Assembly (NCBI RefSeq): GCF_002797815.1
Contig: NZ_PGFJ01000001.1
Location: 2,108,001 to 2,172,000, forward strand
Direction of reading: 5' to 3'
From: Mucilaginibacter auburnensis
GTDB lineage: Bacteria > Bacteroidota > Bacteroidia > Sphingobacteriales > Sphingobacteriaceae
Length of the DNA stretch: 64,000 nt
Below are positions 1 through 7,389 of the stretch, piece by piece. Both the position numbers and the translations under genes were made by a program. Under the pieces are notes generated by a model, which saw nothing but the letters and a program-made list of their open reading frames with translations, was not told the DNA's origin and searched no databases. Each line of letters opens with the position of its first letter. Position 1 is the first letter of the stretch.

Positions 1-442
1 ACGCAAGGCCTTTGTCACTAATAGCAGGAGTAATGCCGCTGGTATGGAACCAATCGGCCCCTTCAAAAATTTTGTCGAAGTCAAATTCATCTACTTCAGC
101 CTCGGTAATTGAAGAGCCCGCACGGTCGTACACTACTTGTGATGCACGCATAGATGCACCGGGTTCTAAAAAATAAAGGCCCAAACGGTTACCGCCACGC
201 GCAACAAACTGTGTGTCAACGCCAAACCTGCGTAAGTGGTTAATAGCAGCCTGGCCAAGTGGATTATCGGGTACTTTTGATACAAATGAGCTCTCCAAAC
301 CATAATTGCAAAGCGCCGCGGATACGTTGGCCTCGCCGCCGCCGTAGGTAATATCTAAGCTTTCGGCCTGTACAAATCGTTTATAATCAGGAGTTGACAA
401 ACGCATCATGATCTCCCCAAGCGTAACCACTTTTTTCGACAT
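1..442 (-). CDS. kdgK: 2-keto-3-deoxygluconate kinase, PfkB family (C-terminus outside window)
   Basis: This is the first 147 codons of a ribokinase/PfkB-type sugar kinase; the rest lies beyond base 1. The protein starts MSKKVVTLGEIMMRLS and carries the N-terminal PfkB substrate-binding signature YGGGEANVSAAL at about residues 32-43, followed by the sugar-contacting stretch VARGGNRLGLYF. KDG kinases phosphorylate 2-keto-3-deoxygluconate to KDPG in the cytoplasm. The divergent neighbour is KDPG aldolase, the next enzyme, which makes KDG the most likely substrate. The catalytic GAGD motif is not visible because the gene is cut. A -7-like element (TAGCTTTG read on the minus strand) lies at 488-495, without a clear -33. 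PfkB family is near certain; substrate is inferred from context. Confidence 0.88.
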   Translation of the reverse strand, partial: MSKKVVTLGEIMMRLSTPDYKRFVQAESLDITYGGGEANVSAALCNYGLESSFVSKVPDNPLGQAAINHLRRFGVDTQFVARGGNRLGLYFLEPGASMRASQVVYDRAGSSITEAEVDEFDFDKIFEGADWFHTSGITPAISDKGLA

Positions 443-551
443 CAGGTATTGAGTATTTTTTGTTTAGAATGTAATTGATAAGCTTGCCAAAGCTACATTT
501 TAAAGCCAAAAAACGGAGTTCCATTTTTTAAAAATTTCGCCAACGTTTGCG

Positions 552-571
552 TAAATGATAATTGTCATTTA
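552..571. promoter_or_regulatory. Palindrome between kdgK and eda, candidate operator
   Basis: Arms TAAATGA (552-558) and TCATTTA (565-571) are a perfect inverted repeat around a 6-base centre. It sits in the 192-bp divergent gap between two genes of the same pathway. This is a plausible site for a sugar-acid-responsive regulator, but no regulator gene is next to it, and AT-rich short palindromes can arise by chance. Confidence 0.35.
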
Positions 572-634
572 TGTGCCGTTATGCAGGTATCGACGTAATC
601 TTTTGCTAATTTTACATTATCAATTTAACTAATT

Positions 635-1294
635 ATGGAGAAGAAAACCACCATATTGAACCTGATACAGGAGCAAGGTATTTTACCTTTATATTTCCAT
701 CAGGATGAAGAAGTGAGCGTGAATGTTTTACGTGCACTTTATGCCGCGGGTGTAAAAACCATTGAGTATACTAACAGGGGCGAGGCCGCTTTAAGAAACT
801 TTGCTAAACTGCGCGAGGTTTGCGATAAGGAGCTGGGCGGCATGTACTTAGGCGTAGGTACAATAAAAACGGCCGGGGCGGCACAGGCTTTTGCTGATGC
901 CGGAGCTGATTACATTATAAGCCCTGGACTGGTAGAGGAAGTTGTGGAAGTGTCTGATAAAAACGGTTTGCTGTGGGTGCCCGGCGCTATGACGCCTTCG
1001 GAAATAATAAAAGCCGAAAACATGGGCGCTAAGCTGGTAAAATTGTTTCCGGGCAATATATTAGGTCCGTCATTTTTAAATGCTGTTAAAGTTTTGTTTC
1101 CTGATTTGTTATTTATGCCGACAGGTGGTGTGGAGCTAAATAAAACAAGCATTGGCGGCTGGTTCAAAGCAGGTGTATGCGCCGTAGGTATGGGCAGCCA
1201 GTTGGTTAGCAAAGAAGTGATGGAAGATAAAAAGTATGCCGAACTAACAAAGGCTACTATTGAGGCTATCAATATTGTTAACGCAAGCAGATAA
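635..1294 (+). CDS. eda: KDPG aldolase (2-keto-3-deoxy-6-phosphogluconate aldolase)
   Basis: A 219-residue class I aldolase of the KDPG/KHG family, which cleaves KDPG to pyruvate and glyceraldehyde-3-phosphate. Landmarks in order are the catalytic-glutamate region TIEYTNRG (Glu44), the glycine/threonine segment GVGTIKT (73-79), the pyruvate-binding stretch VPGAMTPSE (115-123) and the Schiff-base lysine in VKLFPG (Lys136), followed by the phosphate-binding PTGGV. Length and motif spacing match the family. It is divergent from the KDG kinase, so the two together turn KDG from uronate or pectin breakdown into central metabolites. The ATG at 635 gives a normal N-terminus. A possible terminator follows at 1304-1337. 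Confidence 0.93.
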   Translation: MEKKTTILNLIQEQGILPLYFHQDEEVSVNVLRALYAAGVKTIEYTNRGEAALRNFAKLREVCDKELGGMYLGVGTIKTAGAAQAFADAGADYIISPGLVEEVVEVSDKNGLLWVPGAMTPSEIIKAENMGAKLVKLFPGNILGPSFLNAVKVLFPDLLFMPTGGVELNKTSIGGWFKAGVCAVGMGSQLVSKEVMEDKKYAELTKATIEAINIVNASR

Positions 1295-1303
1295 ATTTAA
1301 AAT

Positions 1304-1337
1304 GGGTTTAGTGGTTGGATAGCCGACCACTAAACCC
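1304..1337. terminator. Hairpin between convergent genes
   Basis: Arms GGGTTTAGTGGT (1304-1315) and ACCACTAAACCC (1326-1337) form a perfect 12-bp stem with a 10-base loop. It lies exactly between the eda stop and the stop codon of the convergent dehydrogenase gene, so it could end both transcripts. The flanking U-run is weak. Confidence 0.6.
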
Positions 1338-2123
1338 TTATATCCATCTGAAGGCGTACTGCAACAGCGTCGGCACGTTTACACTTTCAACAATCTTCCA
1401 GTTTTTCTTTTCTGCTATAAACTGAGGCATCGCAAGGCCCGATCTTTTTGCAGCTTGCGTATAAAATTCTGCGCGGGTAGGGTGCTGCGGACTCACTGCA
1501 TTAAATATATTACCAAAAGCTTTCTTTTCTAACAATGATAAGCTTACACCAATGCAATCTGTTAAGTCGATCATGTTAACAGGTGCATCGCCGTTAGGAA
1601 TGTCTGTCTTTCCGGCAAAAAATCTGCCCGGGTCACGACCGGGGCCAAATAAACCGCCAAAGCGGATGATGGTTGTTGTAAATGCGGTCTCCGCCGATAA
1701 TAACTGTTCGGCCTCAAGCAAAATTTTACCTGCTTCGCTGTCAGGTTCAGGATGATTTAACTCGTTTACAGTAGCGTTATTATCGCCATAAACACCAGTC
1801 GAGCTGATCAATACTACATGTTTAATTTGATTTTGTTTTATGAGTGGGATAAGCTGATTGATCTGCAATAAATATTCGGCGCCTTTGCCTGCCCTTGCTC
1901 TTGGCGGAATGCATATCCATAAAACATCGCAGGCAAAAAAATCATTGTCAATAACTTGTTTTTCGTGCGACAGATCTATCAGGTAAGGCTTTATCCCTTC
2001 AGCTCGTAAAATATCAATTTTATCTGCGCTTGTAGTTGATCCTTTTACATCATAGCTACTGTTTAAAAGTGCTATGCCCAACGCTTTACCGTACCAACCA
2101 CAGCCTAAAATGCTAATTATCAT
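1338..2123 (-). CDS. SDR-like NAD(P)-dependent epimerase/dehydratase (YeeZ-like)
   Basis: A 261-residue protein with a Rossmann fold. The N-terminus MIISILGCGWYGKALG contains the nucleotide-binding GxGxxG pattern, and LISSTGVYGD (about residues 105-114) matches the extended-SDR region. The YxxxK position is not clearly conserved: a lysine occurs in EAGKILLEAE but without the usual tyrosine. This is typical of atypical SDRs such as YeeZ, whose substrates are unknown. FGGLFGPGRDP matches the C-terminal substrate loop of the superfamily. It converges on eda and shares no obvious operon. Family assignment is good; the reaction is unknown. Confidence 0.75.
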   Translation of the reverse strand: MIISILGCGWYGKALGIALLNSSYDVKGSTTSADKIDILRAEGIKPYLIDLSHEKQVIDNDFFACDVLWICIPPRARAGKGAEYLLQINQLIPLIKQNQIKHVVLISSTGVYGDNNATVNELNHPEPDSEAGKILLEAEQLLSAETAFTTTIIRFGGLFGPGRDPGRFFAGKTDIPNGDAPVNMIDLTDCIGVSLSLLEKKAFGNIFNAVSPQHPTRAEFYTQAAKRSGLAMPQFIAEKKNWKIVESVNVPTLLQYAFRWI

Positions 2124-2188
2124 AGTGCAAATATGCCACTTTTAATTTGATGTAAACTTTTTACTAATACTTGAGTTAGTAGTATTGC

Positions 2189-2221
2189 TTTGTAAAAAAG
2201 ATGTTGGAAAGTTTATATTTG
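2189..2221 (+). promoter_or_regulatory. Bacteroidota-type promoter for the ThuA/dehydrogenase gene
   Basis: TTTG at 2189-2192 and TATATTTG at 2214-2221 are separated by 21 bases, matching the Bacteroidota primary sigma consensus TTTG-N17..23-TAnnTTTG. The predicted start of transcription lies about 40 bases before the ATG at 2270. Confidence 0.6.
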
Positions 2222-2269
2222 CTTCCGGCATTTGTTTGCTGCAACCCGAATTATATCTGAAATAAACGT

Positions 2270-4990
2270 ATGAGAATTAACTTTTTTGGCGTGGCCAGGG
2301 CCACGCTGGTCTGTATGCTGTGTGCAGCATTTACAGCCTCCGCACAAAAACGTGTGCTGGTTTTTACCAAGGTAGCTGCTTTTCCTCATGATTCGCGACC
2401 GGCAGCAGCACAGGCCATTATGAAAATGGGGAAGGAGAACAATTTTGGCGTAGATACCACATCTGATGCTACTAAGATTGCCGAAAATAACTTAAAACGT
2501 TATGACGCGGTAATTTTTGTAAGCACAACGGGTGACTTACTTACGCCTTACCAACGTGTAGATCTGCAAAGATACCTGCAAGCCGGAGGTGGTTTTGTAG
2601 GTATTCATGCCGCCGCTGATGCCTTGTACGACTGGAAATGGTACGGGAGAATGATAGGCGGGTACTTTGCTTACCACCCAACGCCGCAACCGGCTACCAT
2701 GACGGTTGTTGACAAGAACCACCCCTCAACCAGCATGTTACCAACTGAATGGAAACGCACTGATGAGTGGTATCATTTTAAGAATTTTAACAAGAGTGTT
2801 AAGGTGCTGATCAACCTGGAGGAGTCAAGCCTTACTTATCGCGGCAATCCCGACAGGTTTAAAATGGGGCCTAACCACCCTATAGCCTGGTACCATGACT
2901 TTGATGGTGGTAAAGTATTCTATACCGGTTTGGGTCACACCAAAGAATCATACAGTGAAGATCTGGTGGTTAAGCATATTTTAGGCGGTATAAAATACGC
3001 TATGGATCACCCGGCGCTTAATTATAGCAAGGCAAAAGCGCAGCACGCTCCTGATGAAAACCGCTTTACTAAAAGTGTGCTTGCAGTTGGTAAATTCACC
3101 GAGCCTACAGAAATGACCATATTGCCTAATCTGGATATACTGATCGTTCAGCGTAGGGGAGAGATATTAAAATATACACAGGCCACCAAAACTTTAAAAC
3201 AGGTAGCCAAACTGGATGTATATTTTAAAGAGCTCAAAAAAGCTACCCATCCAATTGAAGATGGTTTGCTGGGCATTCAGGCCGATCCTGATTACAAAAC
3301 CAATAACTATGTTTACGTTTATTACAGTCCTGCAAGTCCGGACAATAAGCCGGTAAATTACTTATCGCGTTTTACTTTTAAAAACGATGTGTTTGACCTT
3401 AAAAGCGAGAAACGCATTTTAGAAGTTAAAACTGATCGCGAAACCTGCTGCCACACAGGTGGTTCAATAGCGTTTGGTAAAGACCACGAACTTTTCCTTT
3501 CAACCGGCGACAATACGTCGCCATTTGATGAGGAAAATGTCCCAAAAGGTGCGCCTAACACCAACTCGTTTGCACCGCTGGATGATCGTCCGGGTTTTGA
3601 AACTAATGATGACCGCCGTGCTGCCGGTAACTCAAATGACCTTCGCGGTAAGATATTACGTATAAAAATTAAACCAGACGGGACTTACGAAATACCTGAA
3701 GGCAATCTTTTTGCCAAAGGCACCGCAGGTACCCGTCCTGAAATTTATGTAATGGGTAACCGTAACCCTTACCGCATCACTATCGACCCTAAAACTCAAT
3801 ACTTATATTGGGGTGAGGTTGGTCCCGATGCCCGTGCCGATAGTATGGCAACCCGTGGTCCTAAAGGTTATGATGAGGTGAACCAGGCACGTAAAGCAGG
3901 CAATTTTGGCTGGCCTTACTTAATAGGTCCAAATTTGGCATACCACGAATACAATTATGCTACAGGCACATCGGGCGCTGCGTTTGATCCGCTTAAACCG
4001 GTTAATAACTCGCGTAACAATACAGGTTTAAAAGAGCTGCCGCCAGGGCAACCTGCTTTTATCTGGTATCCGTATGATGCTTCTCCTGATTTTCCTCAGG
4101 TAGGTACAGGCGGCCGTACAGCTATGGCTGGCCCGGTTTATCATGGCGATATGTACAAAACGCCAGGCTTACCGGCTTATTATAACGGTAAGTTATTGAT
4201 TTACGAGTGGATAAGAGGTTGGATCAAAGCTGTAACATTAACTCCTGAAGGTGATTATGATAACATGGAACCATTTATGGAGAACACTAAATTTAACTCG
4301 CCAGTTGATATGGAAGTAGGACCGGACGGTAAATTATATGTGTTAGAGTATGGTAATGGATGGTTTGCGAAAAACCCCGATGCCGCTTTATCAAGAATAG
4401 ACTACAGTGAAGGTAATCTTCCACCTCAGGTTACGTCAGTTGCTGCCAATAAAACTGCTGGAGTTACACCGTTTACAGTAACGCTAACGGCTAAAGCTAC
4501 AGATGCCGAAAACGATAAGATTGTACGTTACAACTGGAACTTAGGCAACGGTGTTAAAAAGGTAACAACAACGCCGACTTTAACTTACACCTATACAGCC
4601 AAAGGTAACTTTACAGCATCAGTAACAGCAAGCGATGCAAAAGGTACCGGCAAAAGCAAAACTGTTGCGTTGGTTGCCGGCGCAAGTCAGGCTTCGGTAG
4701 CTGCTGCGAATGCTGCTAAGGCAAATGATCCGGGCCGTGTTTTAATGATGAGTTTGGATTGTCCTTCATGCCATAAGGTTGATGAGAAATCAATAGGCCC
4801 TGCTTTTGTTGAAGTTGCTAAGAAATATGAACACAATGCAACCAACACAACCAAGCTATCTCAAAAAATTATTAACGGAGGCGGCGGTGTTTGGGGCGAT
4901 GTTATTATGCCTGCCCACTCGGCACTTAAGCCCGAACAGGCTAAACAAATAGTGAATTGGGTGTTCAGTTTGGCACCTGCCAAAAAATAA
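2270..4990 (+). CDS. Secreted ThuA / sugar dehydrogenase / PKD / cytochrome c fusion protein
   Basis: A 906-residue exported multidomain protein. Residues 1-25 are a signal peptide (hydrophobic run ending TASAQ). Residues about 28-245 form a ThuA-like glutamine-amidotransferase fold (RVLVFTKVAAFPHDS; GGGFVGIHAAAD). Residues about 260-710 resemble the glucose/sorbosone dehydrogenase beta-propeller (DGLLGIQADPDY; MGNRNPYRITIDP; GPDGKLYVLEYG). Residues about 720-800 are a PKD domain. The C-terminus is a cytochrome c with a CPSCH heme site and a later Met (VIMPAHSAL) as likely sixth ligand. The family is known in Bacteroidota and Planctomycetota. The layout suggests periplasmic oxidation of a sugar with electrons passed to the heme. 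The actual substrate cannot be told. A promoter precedes it and a strong hairpin follows. Confidence 0.85.
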   Translation: MRINFFGVARATLVCMLCAAFTASAQKRVLVFTKVAAFPHDSRPAAAQAIMKMGKENNFGVDTTSDATKIAENNLKRYDAVIFVSTTGDLLTPYQRVDLQRYLQAGGGFVGIHAAADALYDWKWYGRMIGGYFAYHPTPQPATMTVVDKNHPSTSMLPTEWKRTDEWYHFKNFNKSVKVLINLEESSLTYRGNPDRFKMGPNHPIAWYHDFDGGKVFYTGLGHTKESYSEDLVVKHILGGIKYAMDHPALNYSKAKAQHAPDENRFTKSVLAVGKFTEPTEMTILPNLDILIVQRRGEILKYTQATKTLKQVAKLDVYFKELKKATHPIEDGLLGIQADPDYKTNNYVYVYYSPASPDNKPVNYLSRFTFKNDVFDLKSEKRILEVKTDRETCCHTGGSIAFGKDHELFLSTGDNTSPFDEENVPKGAPNTNSFAPLDDRPGFETNDDRRAAGNSNDLRGKILRIKIKPDGTYEIPEGNLFAKGTAGTRPEIYVMGNRNPYRITIDPKTQYLYWGEVGPDARADSMATRGPKGYDEVNQARKAGNFGWPYLIGPNLAYHEYNYATGTSGAAFDPLKPVNNSRNNTGLKELPPGQPAFIWYPYDASPDFPQVGTGGRTAMAGPVYHGDMYKTPGLPAYYNGKLLIYEWIRGWIKAVTLTPEGDYDNMEPFMENTKFNSPVDMEVGPDGKLYVLEYGNGWFAKNPDAALSRIDYSEGNLPPQVTSVAANKTAGVTPFTVTLTAKATDAENDKIVRYNWNLGNGVKKVTTTPTLTYTYTAKGNFTASVTASDAKGTGKSKTVALVAGASQASVAAANAAKANDPGRVLMMSLDCPSCHKVDEKSIGPAFVEVAKKYEHNATNTTKLSQKIINGGGGVWGDVIMPAHSALKPEQAKQIVNWVFSLAPAKK

Positions 4991-4994
4991 GCTG

Positions 4995-5033
4995 AAACAA
5001 TAAGGCTGAGAAAATTTCTCAGCCTTATTGTTT
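4995..5033. terminator. Strong bidirectional terminator
   Basis: A nearly perfect 39-base palindrome with arms of 19 bases. The core GGCTGAG/CTCAGCC is flanked by A-rich and T-rich arms that give U-runs on both strands. It lies between the convergent stops at 4990 and 5044. Confidence 0.85.
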
Positions 5034-5043
5034 TTAATGTATC

Positions 5044-6924
5044 TTATTCTCCCAGCGGTAAATTGATAATGAAGTGTGTGCCGTTGTTAACTTCGCTTTG
5101 CACGCGTATGGTTCCGCGTAAACTCTCCACCTGAGATTTGACCATGAACAGTCCCATTCCTTTGCCTTCAACGCTGCTGTCGAAGCGTTTATACAAACCA
5201 AAAATAGATTGACCATGTTTGTTCAGATCTATGCCTTTCCCATTATCGGCAAATACCATTGAAATGGTTTTTCCATCAACTTCGCTGTGAATATTGATCA
5301 CCGGATCAACATCCGGCTTGCTGTACTTTATACTGTTGATTATTAAATTTTGAAATATGCTGTGCATATAGCTCTTTAGCGTAAAAATGCTATCTATCTT
5401 AGAAAAATTACAACTTATGCGCACACGTGTTTTCAAAACCGTTTGACTAATGCTTGATTTTATTTCCTCAACCAACTCGCTAAGCACAACCAATTCGCGC
5501 TTTTGGTTAAACTGACTGCTTACCTGCAATACCTGATTAAGATCGGCTATTACCCTGTCAAGGTTATTAACAGAAGTTTTCAGCGCGTTTAACGTTTCTA
5601 TTCCATCGCTGTCATCAGGATTTATGGCGTTCAGATTAAGTAAACCTTTTATGTTAGCTACGGGCGCTCGCAGGTTGTGAGATACTATATAAGCAAATTG
5701 CTCCAGGTCCTTATTGCGTTGTACCAGGTCGGCGGTGATCTTGTTATTCTGCTTTTCCTGGTTCTTTTTCTCGGTGATATTTTTAAACGTGAGTATAACG
5801 CCCGGACTTTGCACACTTTCATCAAAAACCTTGCGCCAGCGTACTTCATACCACTCGGTGTTGCCATCAGCAAGTTCGTAAACGGTTTCGTAGTTCACTA
5901 CTTCTCCATGGTTTGCTCGCTCAATAGCTCTTTTTATATCCGCTCTGCGGTTCTGCGGGAAATAGTTAACGCCATTAGCGCCAACTTTAAGCTTTTTACC
6001 AAAATGATTTTGCATGGAAAACTTAGCGTTGGTATTAAATGAGATTACTTTTCCCTGTTCATCAAGTAATACAATGCCGAGGTCTGTATTTTCAAAAACC
6101 GAGCGTAAATTGGCTTCTGATTTTACCAGTGACTGTTCGGCCAGCTTACGGTCGGTTATATCAATGTGTAAAATAACTGCTCCTTTTTCTTCGCTGTTAA
6201 TAAGCTGAGCCACCACCAGCTGGAACCATTTCTTGTTATTGGGTAAATTGCTTTTAAACTCAAGTGTAAATTCGCTCTTTTTGCCGCTTATTACATCTTT
6301 GATGCCTTCAGCAATTGTTGAAGCGGTTTCTTTATCAACAGCATTAGCTTTCTCGGCAATAGCAATATAGCTGTAACCTACACCATAATTAGGCATTCCC
6401 AGGTTGTTAAGTAACGCCGACTTCCGCCACGATTCATTAACAGCCACTATTTTACCCTGCTCATTAAGTAAGGTGATGTTTGGAGCAAGCGCATTAAGGA
6501 TAGCGGTTTGCTGGGCAATGGCTTTATGATGTTCGCTCTCTAACTGAAACTTCTCCAACGCGTTGGTAATGGCACTTGGCAAACGTTGCGTGCGGTCTTT
6601 CAGTATATAATCTGTGGCTCCGGCTTTCATTACATCAACCGCAAATTCTTCAGATATGGTAGCAGTTATTAGAATGAAAGGAACATTAAGCCTGCTCTCT
6701 TTTAACAATGAAAGCGCTTCAAAAGAATTGAATGATGGAAGAGAGTGATCTGATAATATGATATCAGGGTTGAAATCCGAAAGCGCTCTAACGTAATCAA
6801 CTTTATTGTCTACCAAAAGTCTATCGTACACCAAGCCCGAGCGCTGTAGTGTTCGGTTGATCAGTTCAGCATCAGTAGGTAAATCCTCCAGATGCAGTAT
6901 TTTTAACTTTTTTGTGTTAAACAT
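5044..6924 (-). CDS. Receiver-PAS-PAS histidine kinase
   Basis: A cytoplasmic signalling protein of about 626 residues without membrane segments. The N-terminal receiver domain carries LHLEDLPTDAEL and the phosphoacceptor region PDIILSDHSLP. Two PAS domains follow (DITDRK and ITEKKNQEKQ mark their ends). The HisKA helix contains VSHNLRAPVANIKG with the phospho-histidine. The HATPase_c domain has NLIINSIKYS (N box), FADNGKGID (G1) and GMGLFMVKSQ (G2). Receiver and kinase in one chain make it able to accept and pass phosphate. It is the last gene of a three-gene run with 12- to 18-base gaps. The ATG at 6924 is preferred to the in-frame TTG at 6939. No DNA-binding output domain is present. Confidence 0.9.
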   Translation of the reverse strand: MFNTKKLKILHLEDLPTDAELINRTLQRSGLVYDRLLVDNKVDYVRALSDFNPDIILSDHSLPSFNSFEALSLLKESRLNVPFILITATISEEFAVDVMKAGATDYILKDRTQRLPSAITNALEKFQLESEHHKAIAQQTAILNALAPNITLLNEQGKIVAVNESWRKSALLNNLGMPNYGVGYSYIAIAEKANAVDKETASTIAEGIKDVISGKKSEFTLEFKSNLPNNKKWFQLVVAQLINSEEKGAVILHIDITDRKLAEQSLVKSEANLRSVFENTDLGIVLLDEQGKVISFNTNAKFSMQNHFGKKLKVGANGVNYFPQNRRADIKRAIERANHGEVVNYETVYELADGNTEWYEVRWRKVFDESVQSPGVILTFKNITEKKNQEKQNNKITADLVQRNKDLEQFAYIVSHNLRAPVANIKGLLNLNAINPDDSDGIETLNALKTSVNNLDRVIADLNQVLQVSSQFNQKRELVVLSELVEEIKSSISQTVLKTRVRISCNFSKIDSIFTLKSYMHSIFQNLIINSIKYSKPDVDPVINIHSEVDGKTISMVFADNGKGIDLNKHGQSIFGLYKRFDSSVEGKGMGLFMVKSQVESLRGTIRVQSEVNNGTHFIINLPLGE

Positions 6925-6942
6925 GCTCAATTTATTCAAGTG

Positions 6943-7377
6943 CTACGAGATAGGAGGCTGATTATTTATTAGCCAATATGAACCAAGATCTGCTACGGCT
7001 TTACAAAAGCCTTCAAAATTTACCGGTTTAACTATGTAACTATTCGCACCTAAGCTATAACTGGTTATGATGTCTTGCTCTTCTTTTGACGAGGTCATGA
7101 TAACTACAGGGATGTTTCGTGTAGCCTCGTTGTTTTTTATTTGCCGCAAAACCTCAATTCCATCAACCTTGGGCATTTTAATATCAAGTAAAATAAGTTT
7201 AGGATTTTTAATTGAGTTCCGATCAACATATTCGCCCTTACTAAAAATATAATCAAGTGCCTCTGCACCATCTTTAACATGAAGCATTGTATTTGCCAAT
7301 CCCACTTTTTTTAAAGATCTGATAGTGAGTTCGGCATCAGATATGTTGTCTTCAACTAATAGTAATTCAATTTCCAT
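6943..7377 (-). CDS. Single-domain response regulator, Rcp1-like
   Basis: A 144-residue stand-alone receiver domain. It shows the acidic pocket VEDNISDAEL, the phosphoacceptor aspartate in LILLDIKMPKVDG, the switch Ser/Thr in VIMTSSKEE and the conserved lysine in YIVKPVNF. It resembles the Rcp1 group that pairs with phytochrome-like PAS kinases as phosphate shuttle. It is placed between two kinases, 12 bases after the upstream one. I chose the ATG at 7377 over the TTG at 7386 because family members begin directly with this strand (MEIELLLVEDN). There is no output domain, so it probably passes phosphate on rather than binding DNA. Confidence 0.92.
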   Translation of the reverse strand: MEIELLLVEDNISDAELTIRSLKKVGLANTMLHVKDGAEALDYIFSKGEYVDRNSIKNPKLILLDIKMPKVDGIEVLRQIKNNEATRNIPVVIMTSSKEEQDIITSYSLGANSYIVKPVNFEGFCKAVADLGSYWLINNQPPIS

Positions 7378-7389
7378 AAAAAACAAAAG

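Noticed and set aside
5677..6042. 121-residue plus-strand ORF inside the receiver-PAS kinase
   Set aside because: Antisense to conserved kinase domains; no family resemblance.
7378..7386. TTG start for the receiver gene giving three extra residues
   Set aside because: ATG at 7377 fits the family start; the TTG has no support.
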